Below, piece after piece: positions 1 through 8,382 of a stretch of DNA of 38,363 nt. The stretch comes from Deltaproteobacteria bacterium. Its GTDB lineage: Bacteria; Desulfobacterota; WTBG01; CAIYCZ01; CAIRTM01. Numbering within the stretch: the stretch's first letter is position 1; every line of letters begins with the position of its first letter. The notes under the pieces are model-generated. The model had not been told where the DNA came from and ran no database searches. It saw only the letters and a program-made list of their open reading frames with translations. Location of the stretch: NCBI GenBank assembly GCA_024276465.1, contig JAJRXD010000151.1, positions 1 to 38,363 of the forward strand, read 5' to 3'. The position numbers were made by a program, and so were the translations under genes.

Positions 1-8
1 AAAAATTC

Positions 9-138
9 GATGGCAAAGTAAAAAGCTTCAAATTCAAGGCGCGCAAATCCTCCAGGATGAGGCGTACTTACTGTATCCCGATTAATATCGGGAAAGGATG
101 CCGCGCAACGCCGAAGTTGGACTTTTTACGAAGCCATC
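9..138. repeat. MITE-like structured element with imperfect terminal inverted repeats
   Basis: The ends at 9-25 and 122-138 are imperfect inverted repeats: one arm reads GATGGCAAAGTAAAAAG, and the reverse complement of the other matches it at 14 of 17 positions. Inside are a small ATCC/GGAT hairpin near 47-58 and a TCCCGAT-TAAT-ATCGGGA hairpin at 76-93. No reading frame of note is present. The CCCGAT...ATCGGG word recurs in other intergenic repeats of this window. A non-autonomous mobile element or a dispersed structured repeat fits best. It ends about 90 bp before the export gene, so it could also affect expression there. Confidence 0.4.
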
Positions 139-229
139 AACATTGACATTTTTTTTTTATTCAGCTATAGATAATTCCTGTTTTTTAACTTTGACAATAC
201 AGCCCTGCATAAATTATCCGGAGTAATTT

Positions 230-955
230 ATGAATACATCAAAAACAATCAGATTCAGGAAAAACAGTTTCAAATATATTGTTATGTTTTTCATGTTTTG
301 CTCAATTATAACATTGTTAAGCTGTCGGGCTGCACCATTGCCAAGGCCGTCTCCTCCCAGCAACGTGCTTCGCCCTGGAGATGAAATCGAGATCAGGTTT
401 GCTTATGTTGACCCGGACCAGTTCAATGTGGTCCAGACCATCAGGCCTGACGGCAAAATAGATATGCTGATTATCGGTGAAGTAGTTGCAGAGGGAAAAA
501 CCCCGTCTGAGCTAAGGGATGAACTGATTAAACTTTATTCACCGCATATTAAGATACCAAATATCGCAGTTATAATTCGTTCCTTTCGCGGCCGCAGGGT
601 TTATGTTGGAGGCGAGGTTATGCGTACCGGCTATATTGATATGCCAAGCCCCATGACAGTACTTGAAGCCATCATGGAGGTTGGCGGGTATCGGGAAGAA
701 ACAGCAGACATTGAAAATATAATTATTGTCAGGCATACTGATGGAAAGCGGTACAGCTATACACTGAATATTGAGTCATCAATGGCTGGGAAAGCCAATG
801 AAGCTGAAACATTCTACCTTCAGCCGCGTGACATCGTATTTGTACCGCAAACCACTATTGTCAATATTGACCAGTGGGTAGATCAACACATAAGGCAACT
901 AATCCCTATACCCATGAATTCGAATGCATTTATTGCACCCCAGGCAGCACAATAA
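230..955 (+). CDS. Wza-like polysaccharide export lipoprotein (Poly_export/SLBB)
   Basis: This 241-residue protein has a basic N-terminus, a hydrophobic segment at about residues 17-30 and a lipobox (LLSC, Cys32), so it should be a signal-peptidase-II lipoprotein. After a proline-rich linker come the Poly_export domain (LRPGDEIEIRF, DGKIDMLIIGEV, about residues 45-120) and an SLBB-like region (RRVYVGGEV, about 120-200). The family forms the outer-membrane and periplasmic channel for capsule or exopolysaccharide. At 241 residues it is shorter than E. coli Wza, as in many compact export proteins. The start is supported by a GGAG about 7 nt upstream. The Wzc-like partner follows about 100 bp downstream, so the pair probably acts together. 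No polymerase, flippase or glycosyltransferase lies within the window, so the rest of the pathway is elsewhere. Confidence 0.88.
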   Translation: MNTSKTIRFRKNSFKYIVMFFMFCSIITLLSCRAAPLPRPSPPSNVLRPGDEIEIRFAYVDPDQFNVVQTIRPDGKIDMLIIGEVVAEGKTPSELRDELIKLYSPHIKIPNIAVIIRSFRGRRVYVGGEVMRTGYIDMPSPMTVLEAIMEVGGYREETADIENIIIVRHTDGKRYSYTLNIESSMAGKANEAETFYLQPRDIVFVPQTTIVNIDQWVDQHIRQLIPIPMNSNAFIAPQAAQ

Positions 956-1057
956 AACGGTTTTTCTGACCTGTTAAAGGGTTGACTTGCTCAGCTCAGG
1001 CAAAATTATCGCGCTTAACACTTTGATTTTAAATGTTATACATACCGTATTAATTAA

Positions 1058-3349
1058 ATGACAGAATCAATCATGCAGGAAGAACAGCAGTCCTTGTCTT
1101 TAAGAGACATTTATTTTGTAATTTTCCGCCATAAGAAAAAAGCACTGATCTTTGCTGCTGCTGTCATTACAGCAGCCACGATTTACGCCTTTTTATTCAC
1201 AAACAACTATTACATTTCCGAAGCTCACCTGATGGTCAGGATTGGGCGTGAAAGCCTTGCAGTGGATCGTACTGCTGCCCCTGGTGAAATAATCAGAATC
1301 AACAGAAGCCGTAATGAAGAGATCAAAACTGAAATTGAAATTATAAAAAGCCGGGAAACAGCTGAAAAAGTACTGCGATCCATGGGGCTTAAAGAGTTCA
1401 TAAACCGCTCTCAGAAAGTGCCTGATATCAACAACTCACCTGTTTATAAATTGCGTCGTAAGCTTCTGGGATATATTAAATCAGCTGCACTGGAGCTCAG
1501 AAAAATATATGATTCGGAAATCCAGCCGCAACCTGTAACAGACGAACAGCTTTATTCCAAAGCTGTTGATATTATTTCTGGCTCACTTGAGGTCAAACGT
1601 ATCCGGGACACAAGTATTATTAATGTGTCATATACTGCGCTGAATCCTGATTTTGCCCATGATGTTCTTGATAAAATCATTGAAAGCTATATGGGTCAGC
1701 ATATCAAACTGCTCTTCACAGAATCATCATACAACTTTCTGAAAAATCAAACGCAGAAAATTCGCAGTGAGCTTGAGCAGACCGATCAGCGCATCATTGA
1801 GTTAAAGAACAAAACAGGCATAGCATCAATAGATGATCAGCTTACCATAGAACGAATAAACAGCATTCAGCAGGCCATAAATGAGATTGAATCCAATATA
1901 GCTGCATCCTCGGCAAAAATCAAACTATTCAAAAAAAATATCACTAATTTGCAGACATTTTCAGACAATGAAGGCACAGCAGGTTTATTGAATTCTACTG
2001 CTGATGAAATGAGAATACGCCTGAATGAATTAAGAAATCAGGAACTTGTACTTCTTGAAACATACACAGAGCAAAGCAACCCTGTACAGGAAGTTCGTAG
2101 GCAAATCCGGCAGATTCAAAATATGATCTCAAGCCTTGAGCAGTCACCCCAGGCAGTTCATATGCCTTTTGAACTGACACAACAGCTCCGGACAGAGCTT
2201 ATGTTGGAGGAAGGCAACCTGTCATCTCTTAAGGCCAAGCTCAAAGTCATGAAGGATCAAGTGCGCAGTGAAATTAAAAAGCTTAGAAAAGTCAATAAAA
2301 ATTTATCTTTACTTAAACAGCTTCAGCGCAAATGGGCTGCTGATGAAACAAGTTACAGTAAATTTTCCAGCAGCTTTGAGCAGGCCCGCATTGACAAGGC
2401 CCTTAAGCTGGACAAAGTTTCAAACATAAGCATATCACAACCCCCCACATTTCCTGTTAAGCCCATTGATTCAAAAAACAAACTTATCCTTCTTGCAGGT
2501 CTTTTAGTCGGCATATTCGGAGCAATAGGCCTGACATTTCTCATTGACAAAATGGATCACACCATTAAAAAGCCCGATGACATTAAAACAAACATAAACC
2601 TTCCAAACCTTGTCTCAATACCGCATTTAGATAAAAATGAAGCCCTGCTGCCTGACATTGCTGCTTTCAAAAACCTGAGGATGATTCCAAAGCCCAGCGA
2701 CAGTACCCTGAAGAATACATACAGCAAACAGGCCAACAATCTGGAAACCCGCAAATACTTTGAGCCTCTCATGCATAGAATACTTTTCTCGGATAAAAAC
2801 GATTCAGTTATACCTCAGGTAATAGGCATTACAAGCTGCCGTCATGGTGAAGGAGTAACAACAGTAGCAGTAAATCTGGCAGTAAATCTGGCACGCCTTG
2901 ACAAGGGACGGGTTTTGCTTATGGACATGAATCTTTTCAAGCTTGACAAAAAAGAGTCCATAGATGATCCCTATCCTAATCTCGGAAACATTCTTGCATT
3001 GCGCAAAGGCAGCACAACCGACATTCTGGGTCCAAAGCTTGATCAGCTTTATATGCTGCAGTCATCAAAATTCAGCAAATCGACCGGCCTTGATGATTTG
3101 CAGAATTTGTACAAAAGCGAATATGACTTTGTTGTAATGGACATGCCTGCAATCTTTGAAGATAACAGTATTGACATCATAGCCAGATTGGCAGATAAAG
3201 TCGTTCTGGTAATTCAGGCAGAAAAAGAGAGATGGCAGGTAATCAACCATGCCAGAGAGCTTCTGCAGGAGGCAAATGTTAATCTGGTAGGCACTGTCCT
3301 CAACAAAAGAAATTATTATATTCCGGCATGGCTTTACAAAAGATTATAA
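1058..3349 (+). CDS. Wzc-like polysaccharide co-polymerase with degenerate BY-kinase domain
   Basis: The 763-residue inner-membrane protein has a Wzz-type N-terminus with a first membrane helix at about residues 30-49, a long periplasmic coiled-coil region (about 220-460) and a second membrane helix at about 475-497 preceded by a proline motif (PPTFPVKP). A cytoplasmic CpsD/CapB-like ATPase domain runs from about residue 590 to the end. The family sets chain length and couples synthesis to Wza export. The P-loop reads RHGEGVTT, so the Walker A lysine is Val600, and the Walker A' segment is MDMN instead of the usual D-x-D. The C-terminal tail has only a few tyrosines (NKRNYY, then one more) rather than a full Tyr cluster. 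Tyrosine-kinase activity is therefore doubtful, though the co-polymerase role remains likely. It is encoded downstream of the wza-like gene on the same strand. Confidence 0.87.
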   Translation: MTESIMQEEQQSLSLRDIYFVIFRHKKKALIFAAAVITAATIYAFLFTNNYYISEAHLMVRIGRESLAVDRTAAPGEIIRINRSRNEEIKTEIEIIKSRETAEKVLRSMGLKEFINRSQKVPDINNSPVYKLRRKLLGYIKSAALELRKIYDSEIQPQPVTDEQLYSKAVDIISGSLEVKRIRDTSIINVSYTALNPDFAHDVLDKIIESYMGQHIKLLFTESSYNFLKNQTQKIRSELEQTDQRIIELKNKTGIASIDDQLTIERINSIQQAINEIESNIAASSAKIKLFKKNITNLQTFSDNEGTAGLLNSTADEMRIRLNELRNQELVLLETYTEQSNPVQEVRRQIRQIQNMISSLEQSPQAVHMPFELTQQLRTELMLEEGNLSSLKAKLKVMKDQVRSEIKKLRKVNKNLSLLKQLQRKWAADETSYSKFSSSFEQARIDKALKLDKVSNISISQPPTFPVKPIDSKNKLILLAGLLVGIFGAIGLTFLIDKMDHTIKKPDDIKTNINLPNLVSIPHLDKNEALLPDIAAFKNLRMIPKPSDSTLKNTYSKQANNLETRKYFEPLMHRILFSDKNDSVIPQVIGITSCRHGEGVTTVAVNLAVNLARLDKGRVLLMDMNLFKLDKKESIDDPYPNLGNILALRKGSTTDILGPKLDQLYMLQSSKFSKSTGLDDLQNLYKSEYDFVVMDMPAIFEDNSIDIIARLADKVVLVIQAEKERWQVINHARELLQEANVNLVGTVLNKRNYYIPAWLYKRL

Positions 3350-3433
3350 TTTCATAAAAAATGAACTCAGGATTCACAGAAAGACACTCTGTGGTCTGTT
3401 TTGACATAACGTGGTAAACAGCAGGGAGAACTC

Positions 3434-4543
3434 ATGAAAGTACCATTTTTAGACCTGAAAGCCCAGTACGAACCGATAAAAGAGGAAATTGCATCTGCAG
3501 TAAATCAAGTTCTGGAAACAACAGCTTTTGCCGGCGGGCCTTTTGTAGCAGATTTTGAAAAAGACTTTGCAGCATTCTGCCAGTGCCAGCATGCGATTGG
3601 TGTTGGAAGCGGAACAGAAGCTATCTGGATGGCTCTTAATGCGCTTGGTGTAGGCCCCGGCGATGAAGTAATTACGGTTCCCAATACCTTTATTGCAACA
3701 GCAGAAGCCATAAGCTTTGCTGGTGCCACACCGGTATTTACAGACATTGATAAAAATACCTTCAACATGAATCCTGAACTGCTTGAGTCTGCTGTTACCC
3801 CTGAAACAAAAGCCATAATACCTGTTCATCTTTTCGGCCAGATGGCAGACATGGACCCCATAATGGAAACTGCCCGAAAACACGGGCTGTTTGTTATTGA
3901 AGATGCCTGCCAGGCTCACGGCGCTGAATACAGGGGACGCAGGGCCGGATCAATCGGAGATGCAGGCTGCTTCAGCTTTTATCCCGGCAAGAACCTTGGC
4001 GCATACGGTGAGGCTGGTGCAATAGTCACGAACAATGATGAATTAGCTGATAAAATGAAAATGTTTCGCGACCACGGTCAGAACAAAAAGTATCATCATT
4101 CAATGATCGGATGGAACTGCAGAATGGACGGACTTCAGGGTGCGATTTTAGGCGTAAAGCTGAAACATCTTGACAAGTGGAGTGATATGCGCAGAAAAAA
4201 TGCCGGTCTTTATAATGAACTCATGGGCGACATTGACAGCATAACTTTACCACAGCAGCCTGAATACGCCAGGCATGTTTATCATATTTACCCGGCACTT
4301 GTTCAAAATCGTGAAACTCTAATGGCCTGTCTTGCTGAAAAAGAAATTTTCTGCGGTATTCATTACCCTGTCCCTGTCCATCTCACTGAAGCATACCGGT
4401 CTTTGGGCTATAATAAAGGCAGTTTTCCTGTTGCAGAAAATATAGCAGGACAACTTCTTTCACTCCCCATGTTTCCCGAGCTTGAACATGAACAGATTGA
4501 AAAGGTTGCAAAAGAGGTTAAAGCATTCATAAGCAGTAATTAA
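3434..4543 (+). CDS. DegT/DnrJ/EryC1/StrS aminotransferase (nucleotide-sugar)
   Basis: This 369-residue protein matches the family length and its motifs: FLDLKAQY at the N-terminus, GSGTEA at about 58-63, EDACQAHGA (PLP-ring Asp157), SFYPGKNLGAYGEAG with the predicted PLP Schiff-base lysine at Lys186, and a C-terminal HIYP...HYPVPVHL segment. Family members transaminate keto-sugars on nucleotide diphosphates to give amino-sugars for exopolysaccharide, O-antigen or antibiotics; substrate cannot be read from sequence. A GGGAG ribosome site precedes the ATG. It follows the wzc-like gene by 84 bp, which suits an exopolysaccharide role, although supplying an amino-sugar for the downstream metabolite locus cannot be excluded. 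The following ~235 bp hold only scraps of dispersed repeat. Confidence 0.9.
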   Translation: MKVPFLDLKAQYEPIKEEIASAVNQVLETTAFAGGPFVADFEKDFAAFCQCQHAIGVGSGTEAIWMALNALGVGPGDEVITVPNTFIATAEAISFAGATPVFTDIDKNTFNMNPELLESAVTPETKAIIPVHLFGQMADMDPIMETARKHGLFVIEDACQAHGAEYRGRRAGSIGDAGCFSFYPGKNLGAYGEAGAIVTNNDELADKMKMFRDHGQNKKYHHSMIGWNCRMDGLQGAILGVKLKHLDKWSDMRRKNAGLYNELMGDIDSITLPQQPEYARHVYHIYPALVQNRETLMACLAEKEIFCGIHYPVPVHLTEAYRSLGYNKGSFPVAENIAGQLLSLPMFPELEHEQIEKVAKEVKAFISSN

Positions 4544-4778
4544 CAAACAAGTATCTTCGGAATATTTATAATCAATAAAAGTTTTTTTACACCGACATTC
4601 ATCAGAACTGCATCTCATGACTGGACAGATCGTCCTGGCATGATGTCTGCGTGCATCTGCGGTTTCAAAAAAGTTTCTGTCTTTACCCCCCCCTGGATGC
4701 CCGGTCCCCGCATTATTGTATCAGGGCAGGCAAGCCGGGAATGACAAAGCGGGGAGGCAGGATGGCATAACGTATAAA

Positions 4779-6095
4779 TCATCCCAAATCACCATGTCCG
4801 CCAGTAGCCGAAAATGCAAAATACAGGGGAATAAACTTTAATCTTTGTTCAGGAAGATTTGCATAAGGTCTCTCTGAAAAAATAATACCATCAGGACAGG
4901 ATTTGTAGGTTTCAAGAAAGATATGAATGCTTTTAAGCCTTCCTGCAGGTCCGCTTTTTACCTCCACTGGATATATCTTTCCGTCAAGCACAACCAGAAA
5001 ATCAACTTCAGCAGAACTGCTTTTATTACGCCTTGACCAGTAGAACAGGACATCCTGCTTGGAAACCAGCATTTCCTGTCCCACAAACTGTTCTGCCATA
5101 GCACCCCTGTAGATAGACAGCAGGGCAGTCTTGGAATACTCTACATCCACCGGCATATTGCTGAGATAACGCATAAGTCCAATATCAACCATAAGAGCTT
5201 TAAAAATTTTTGCTGATGCTGTGGCACCCGGGGGCAATCCTGACGGATCACAGGAAGGAATCTTTTTTATAATATTTGCCAGGCAAAGAAGATTAAAGGC
5301 TTTCTTAATGGTCGGATTTGAATAACCTTCTACAAGCTTTGAATATTTAATCTGATTTCCGACAAGTTGTGATACTGAAGTGAGAACAATATTAAGGCAG
5401 TGTTTATCACTATTGGGGCTGTATTTTGCAAAATCAAGGCAATAAGTTTCACAAATTTCAGCCTGAACTTCAAAAGCCTCCTGAATTGACCCGGTTTCAG
5501 CATATGCTTTAACACATTCAGGCATACCCCCAAGAAAAAAATAGTTACGCAGCTGCCTGCAAAGAAAATCATGCAATGTTTCAGAAAGCAGTTTAGGTGG
5601 CTCCAGTATAAGCCGGGCAGCCTCCATGTTTCCGGTAGCTTCAAGATATTCAGCAAAACAAAGAGGATACAAATGCAAAAACTGCGTTCGTCCAACCGGA
5701 AACGAGATATCCCTCATGGCAAATTCAAGGAGAGAACCGGCAGCAATAACATGCAAATCCGGAATCTCTTCATAAAAATAGCGCAGCGCTGCTATGGCCC
5801 GTGGGCACGTTTGAATTTCGTCAATAAACAAAAGGGTTTTACCTGCTGTTATCTTTTGCCCAAGAAGAATTTCAAGTTCACCACAAATACGCTTTGCCTT
5901 CAGGTTTGCCTCAAATATACGATGCCAGTCAGGATTGCGCTCAAGATCAATATAAGCCACTGATTCAAAACAGTCCTGTCCAAATTTTTTTACAGACCAT
6001 GTTTTTCCAACCTGGCGAGCTCCCCTTATTATAAGAGGCTTGCGGCGCATGCTCCCCTTCCACTTTTTAAGCTGTACATCAATAAACCTTTTCAT
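4779..6095 (-). CDS. AAA ATPase with DUF4143 C-terminal domain
   Basis: The 438-residue protein has a Walker A motif GARQVGKT (Lys31), a Walker B LLFIDEIQ (Asp92-Glu93), the sensor-like AAGSLLEF, and a C-terminal DUF4143 region ending with AEVDFLVVLDGKIYPVEVK, which resembles a PD-(D/E)xK core. Genes of this class are very common as scattered single genes in bacteria and archaea, and no physiological role is established. No convincing Shine-Dalgarno precedes the start; the ATG was chosen because the family typically begins just before the membrane-free basic region RxxIDVQLKKW. A second, frameshifted member of the broad family lies at 35710-36856. It stands alone on the minus strand, convergent with the aminotransferase gene. 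Confidence 0.88.
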   Translation of the reverse strand: MKRFIDVQLKKWKGSMRRKPLIIRGARQVGKTWSVKKFGQDCFESVAYIDLERNPDWHRIFEANLKAKRICGELEILLGQKITAGKTLLFIDEIQTCPRAIAALRYFYEEIPDLHVIAAGSLLEFAMRDISFPVGRTQFLHLYPLCFAEYLEATGNMEAARLILEPPKLLSETLHDFLCRQLRNYFFLGGMPECVKAYAETGSIQEAFEVQAEICETYCLDFAKYSPNSDKHCLNIVLTSVSQLVGNQIKYSKLVEGYSNPTIKKAFNLLCLANIIKKIPSCDPSGLPPGATASAKIFKALMVDIGLMRYLSNMPVDVEYSKTALLSIYRGAMAEQFVGQEMLVSKQDVLFYWSRRNKSSSAEVDFLVVLDGKIYPVEVKSGPAGRLKSIHIFLETYKSCPDGIIFSERPYANLPEQRLKFIPLYFAFSATGGHGDLG

Positions 6096-6269
6096 AAAAG
6101 AAATATATTTTTATTATTTTAAATAATTTTAATACAGTTTTTAAAAAGCTATTATTTAAATTTACAAGGCAATTTTATCCTATTGAGTTTAAAAAGAAAA
6201 GGTTTTTATTGAAACCCGCAACCCGTTAACCCGGTTTCCTCTGTCCCTGCTTAACAGCCCACTGCCAGC

Positions 6270-7670
6270 TCATATTGAAGCTCCTGTTTCTACATTTAAA
6301 TGCGGATTTTCCGCTTCCAGTCTTTTTTTCAACTCTGCTTTTGCTTTCCTGTCTCCATGCACCAGCCTTATTTTTTCAGGTTTTTTTCGCATTCGCTTTA
6401 CAAAATTCAAAAGGTTTTTCTGGTCAGCATGGGCAGAATAACCGCTTATGGTATGTACGCCGGCATTAATGGTGAACTTTTGTCTGTTGATTATCACATA
6501 CCCCCCCTTGCGCGGCCCGTATTTCTGAATTGTTCTTCCGATGGTCCCTTTGGCCTGATACCCGACAAAAAGAATATCAGTGCGCGGATCCTGGATCAAC
6601 GCGGTAAGATAGTTCAGGATTCTGCCTCCGCTGCACATTCCGCCTGCTGCGATTACAATCGCAGGCCTTCCAGAGCGCTTAAGGTAGTCAACAGTTTTAT
6701 TATGCTCCCTGTGGGAATCAATGGTCAGCACCTGATCAAAGGACAGTGGATGGCGTCCGCCTGCAGTCTTGCGTCTGGCTTCCTTATCCCAGAAATTTTT
6801 AAGCTGTTTATACACAGCAGTAAATCTGGCAGCTAATGGTGAATCAATAATAACATCAATATCATCCCACTGAATTTTGCGGGAAAGCTGTTTGCTGCCG
6901 AAACAGTGGATAATCTCCTCCATCTCATAAAGCAGCTCCTGGGTTCGCCCAATGCTGAAAGCCGGTATCAGGACAATTCCTCGATTCTCAAAGCTTTTTT
7001 CAATTATATTTCTTAAAGCCTCCCGGCGCTCCCTGCGGCCTTCATGAATGCGGTCCCCGTAAGTGCTTTCAAGAACGAGAACATCTGTTGAATATGGCGA
7101 TTTCGGAGCAGGCAGAAGCGGGGTATAGGGGGCTCCGAGATCACCTGAAAATATAACCTTGTCTGTCTTTTTATTTTCTTTTTTTCTCACCTCTATATAG
7201 GCAGAACCTAAAATATGACCGGCCTGCTTAAACTTGATTTCAACTTTTTGCCCTGGCCTGCTGCCTGCCTCAACAAGGCATTTCCACTTTCCATACAGTA
7301 CCGGAACAACTGTATCTTTCATCTTCTTCATGAAAGACCGGATTAAAGCATTATTCTGCGTAATTCCAATTTTAAGAGCATCCTCAAGAACCAGAGGAAG
7401 CAGCAGAGCTGTTGGCTCAGAACAATAGATCTTTCCCTGAAACCCTGCCATCAGCAGATAAGGAATGCGCCCCACATGATCAATATGACAATGGGTAACA
7501 AGGAGCGCTTTAATGCGATCAGTGGGAAAGTCAATGAAGGTTCTGGAACCAGTCTCATCCTCTCCCTGAAACAGGCCGCAGTCCACAAGCAGCGAGTGTT
7601 CAGTGCCAATAATCAGTTCATGACAGGACCCGGTCACGCCATTATATGCACCATGGTGTATGATTTCCAT
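6270..7670 (-). CDS. MBL-fold beta-CASP ribonuclease-like protein (RNA specificity factor type)
   Basis: The 466-residue protein carries the metallo-beta-lactamase signature HCHIDH (His60-His65), a SGDLGAP metal-ligand segment, the ESTYGDR motif, and beta-CASP features: AFSIGRTQE, a central GGMCSGGR block, SGYSAHADQ and VHGDRKAK near the C-terminus. This is the layout of YsH1/CPSF-73-like bacterial MBL proteins, which are metal-dependent RNA endo- or exonucleases acting in the cytoplasm. No good ribosome site precedes the ATG; the start fits the conserved N-terminal strand (IIHHGAYNGVTGSCH). It lies downstream of a VapB-like antitoxin gene, separated only by the remnant of the toxin, so it might be transcribed from the antitoxin promoter. 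Confidence 0.88.
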   Translation of the reverse strand: MEIIHHGAYNGVTGSCHELIIGTEHSLLVDCGLFQGEDETGSRTFIDFPTDRIKALLVTHCHIDHVGRIPYLLMAGFQGKIYCSEPTALLLPLVLEDALKIGITQNNALIRSFMKKMKDTVVPVLYGKWKCLVEAGSRPGQKVEIKFKQAGHILGSAYIEVRKKENKKTDKVIFSGDLGAPYTPLLPAPKSPYSTDVLVLESTYGDRIHEGRRERREALRNIIEKSFENRGIVLIPAFSIGRTQELLYEMEEIIHCFGSKQLSRKIQWDDIDVIIDSPLAARFTAVYKQLKNFWDKEARRKTAGGRHPLSFDQVLTIDSHREHNKTVDYLKRSGRPAIVIAAGGMCSGGRILNYLTALIQDPRTDILFVGYQAKGTIGRTIQKYGPRKGGYVIINRQKFTINAGVHTISGYSAHADQKNLLNFVKRMRKKPEKIRLVHGDRKAKAELKKRLEAENPHLNVETGASI

Positions 7671-7708
7671 AAATCAGAATATTTTCACTGTTCAGGGAAA
7701 TAATTTTA

Positions 7709-7798
7709 TTATTTTTCTAAAAGCTTAACTGACTTCTGATAGAGAGAGTCCTTTATAAATATGCTGAGGAGAATGTTTGAATCAACAGTAATAATCAT
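7709..7798 (-). pseudogene. VapC-like PIN toxin remnant (first 29 codons)
   Basis: On the minus strand an ATG overlaps the antitoxin stop as ATGA, the usual vapBC arrangement. The 29 codons begin MIITVDSNILLSIF, which matches the start of a PIN-domain toxin, including its first acidic residue (Asp6). The frame then ends in TAA, and within 40 bp the MBL gene begins. A normal VapC is about 125-140 residues with three or four acidic residues, so most of the toxin is missing. The remnant is therefore expected to be inactive. No dispersed repeat sits exactly at the break, which points to a deletion. Confidence 0.7.
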
Positions 7799-8028
7799 TG
7801 ACCGTTTCTCAAAACACGAATCTTTTTAATGGCATTTTCCTTCCTGCCCAGTCTGATGCAGCCTTTAACCTTTTCTGTTTTATCACTGTAACTAATATTT
7901 CCGTCATAGCTTATTTTAAGAGCAATATCAATAGCCTCAGAATTTTTTTTAACATTATAGCGTTTTTTCACTAACTTTATAAGACGTTCCCTTGCAGGCA
8001 TGAGTCTAAATGTAATTGATTGATTCAT
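7795..8028 (-). CDS. VapB-like antitoxin (orphaned)
   Basis: The gene encodes 77 residues starting MNQSITFRLMPARERL. An upstream in-frame ATG at 8073 exists, but a strong AAAGGAG lies about 10 nt before the ATG at 8028, which decides the start. The N-terminal strand plus two helices (about residues 3-45) fit a ribbon-helix-helix DNA-binding fold, and the basic C-terminal half would bind the toxin. In intact systems this protein represses its own operon and neutralises a PIN ribonuclease. Here the adjacent toxin is reduced to 29 codons, so the antitoxin is an orphan and may persist only as a repressor. The exact antitoxin subfamily is not certain. Confidence 0.65.
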   Translation of the reverse strand: MNQSITFRLMPARERLIKLVKKRYNVKKNSEAIDIALKISYDGNISYSDKTEKVKGCIRLGRKENAIKKIRVLRNGQ

Positions 8029-8382
8029 AATATTTATTCTCCTTTCATGTAATACAATATTAATGTAACACATTAGTTCAAGCCCTTTTTCTAATGATAC
8101 CTTGTGTTGACTTATATGGATTGCTTTGCTGCTTTCCTCTTCGCAATGTATATGTCCCGTTATACAACGAGGATCTGCGACAAGACATTATAATCATTAA
8201 TATCACTTTCTGTGTGCGTCTTCGGTTACAAAAAAGTTTCTGTTTTCCCTTCGTGCTCTTCGTGACTTCGTGGTAAATATGTTTTTTTAAGAATTCACCA
8301 CAAAGAAAAACCCATGGGATTGCCACGGCCTTCGGCCCCGCAATGACAGTTTTTTTAACCCGCAACCTGTTTTTCCTCTGTC
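8029..8382. repeat. Gene-poor stretch with degenerate copies of the dispersed repeats
   Basis: From about 8155 the sequence resembles part of the ~240-bp block found at 33141 and 37703 (GTCCCGTTAT, CAACGAGGATCT, then a CGTGCTCTTCGTG module at 8250-8275). After a short spacer comes an opposite-facing CACCACAAAG at about 8295. The open frame across this stretch has the low-complexity composition typical of translated repeat and is not accepted as a gene. Confidence 0.6.
8054..8081 (-). promoter_or_regulatory. Candidate promoter of the VapB-like gene
   Basis: On the minus strand TTGAAC (8081-8076) is followed after 16 nt by TATTGT (8059-8054), about 25 nt ahead of the start codon. The region also shows an imperfect TGTTACA/TATTACA dyad, where an autorepressing antitoxin could bind. 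The assignment is by eye only. Confidence 0.45.

Noticed and set aside
191-219. Complete sigma70 promoter before the export gene
   Set aside because: TTGACA is present but no good -10 lies 16-18 nt downstream, so only the -35-like motif was reported.
8029-8073. Extended start for the VapB-like antitoxin
   Set aside because: The strong AAAGGAG lies inside this extension and serves the downstream ATG at 8028.
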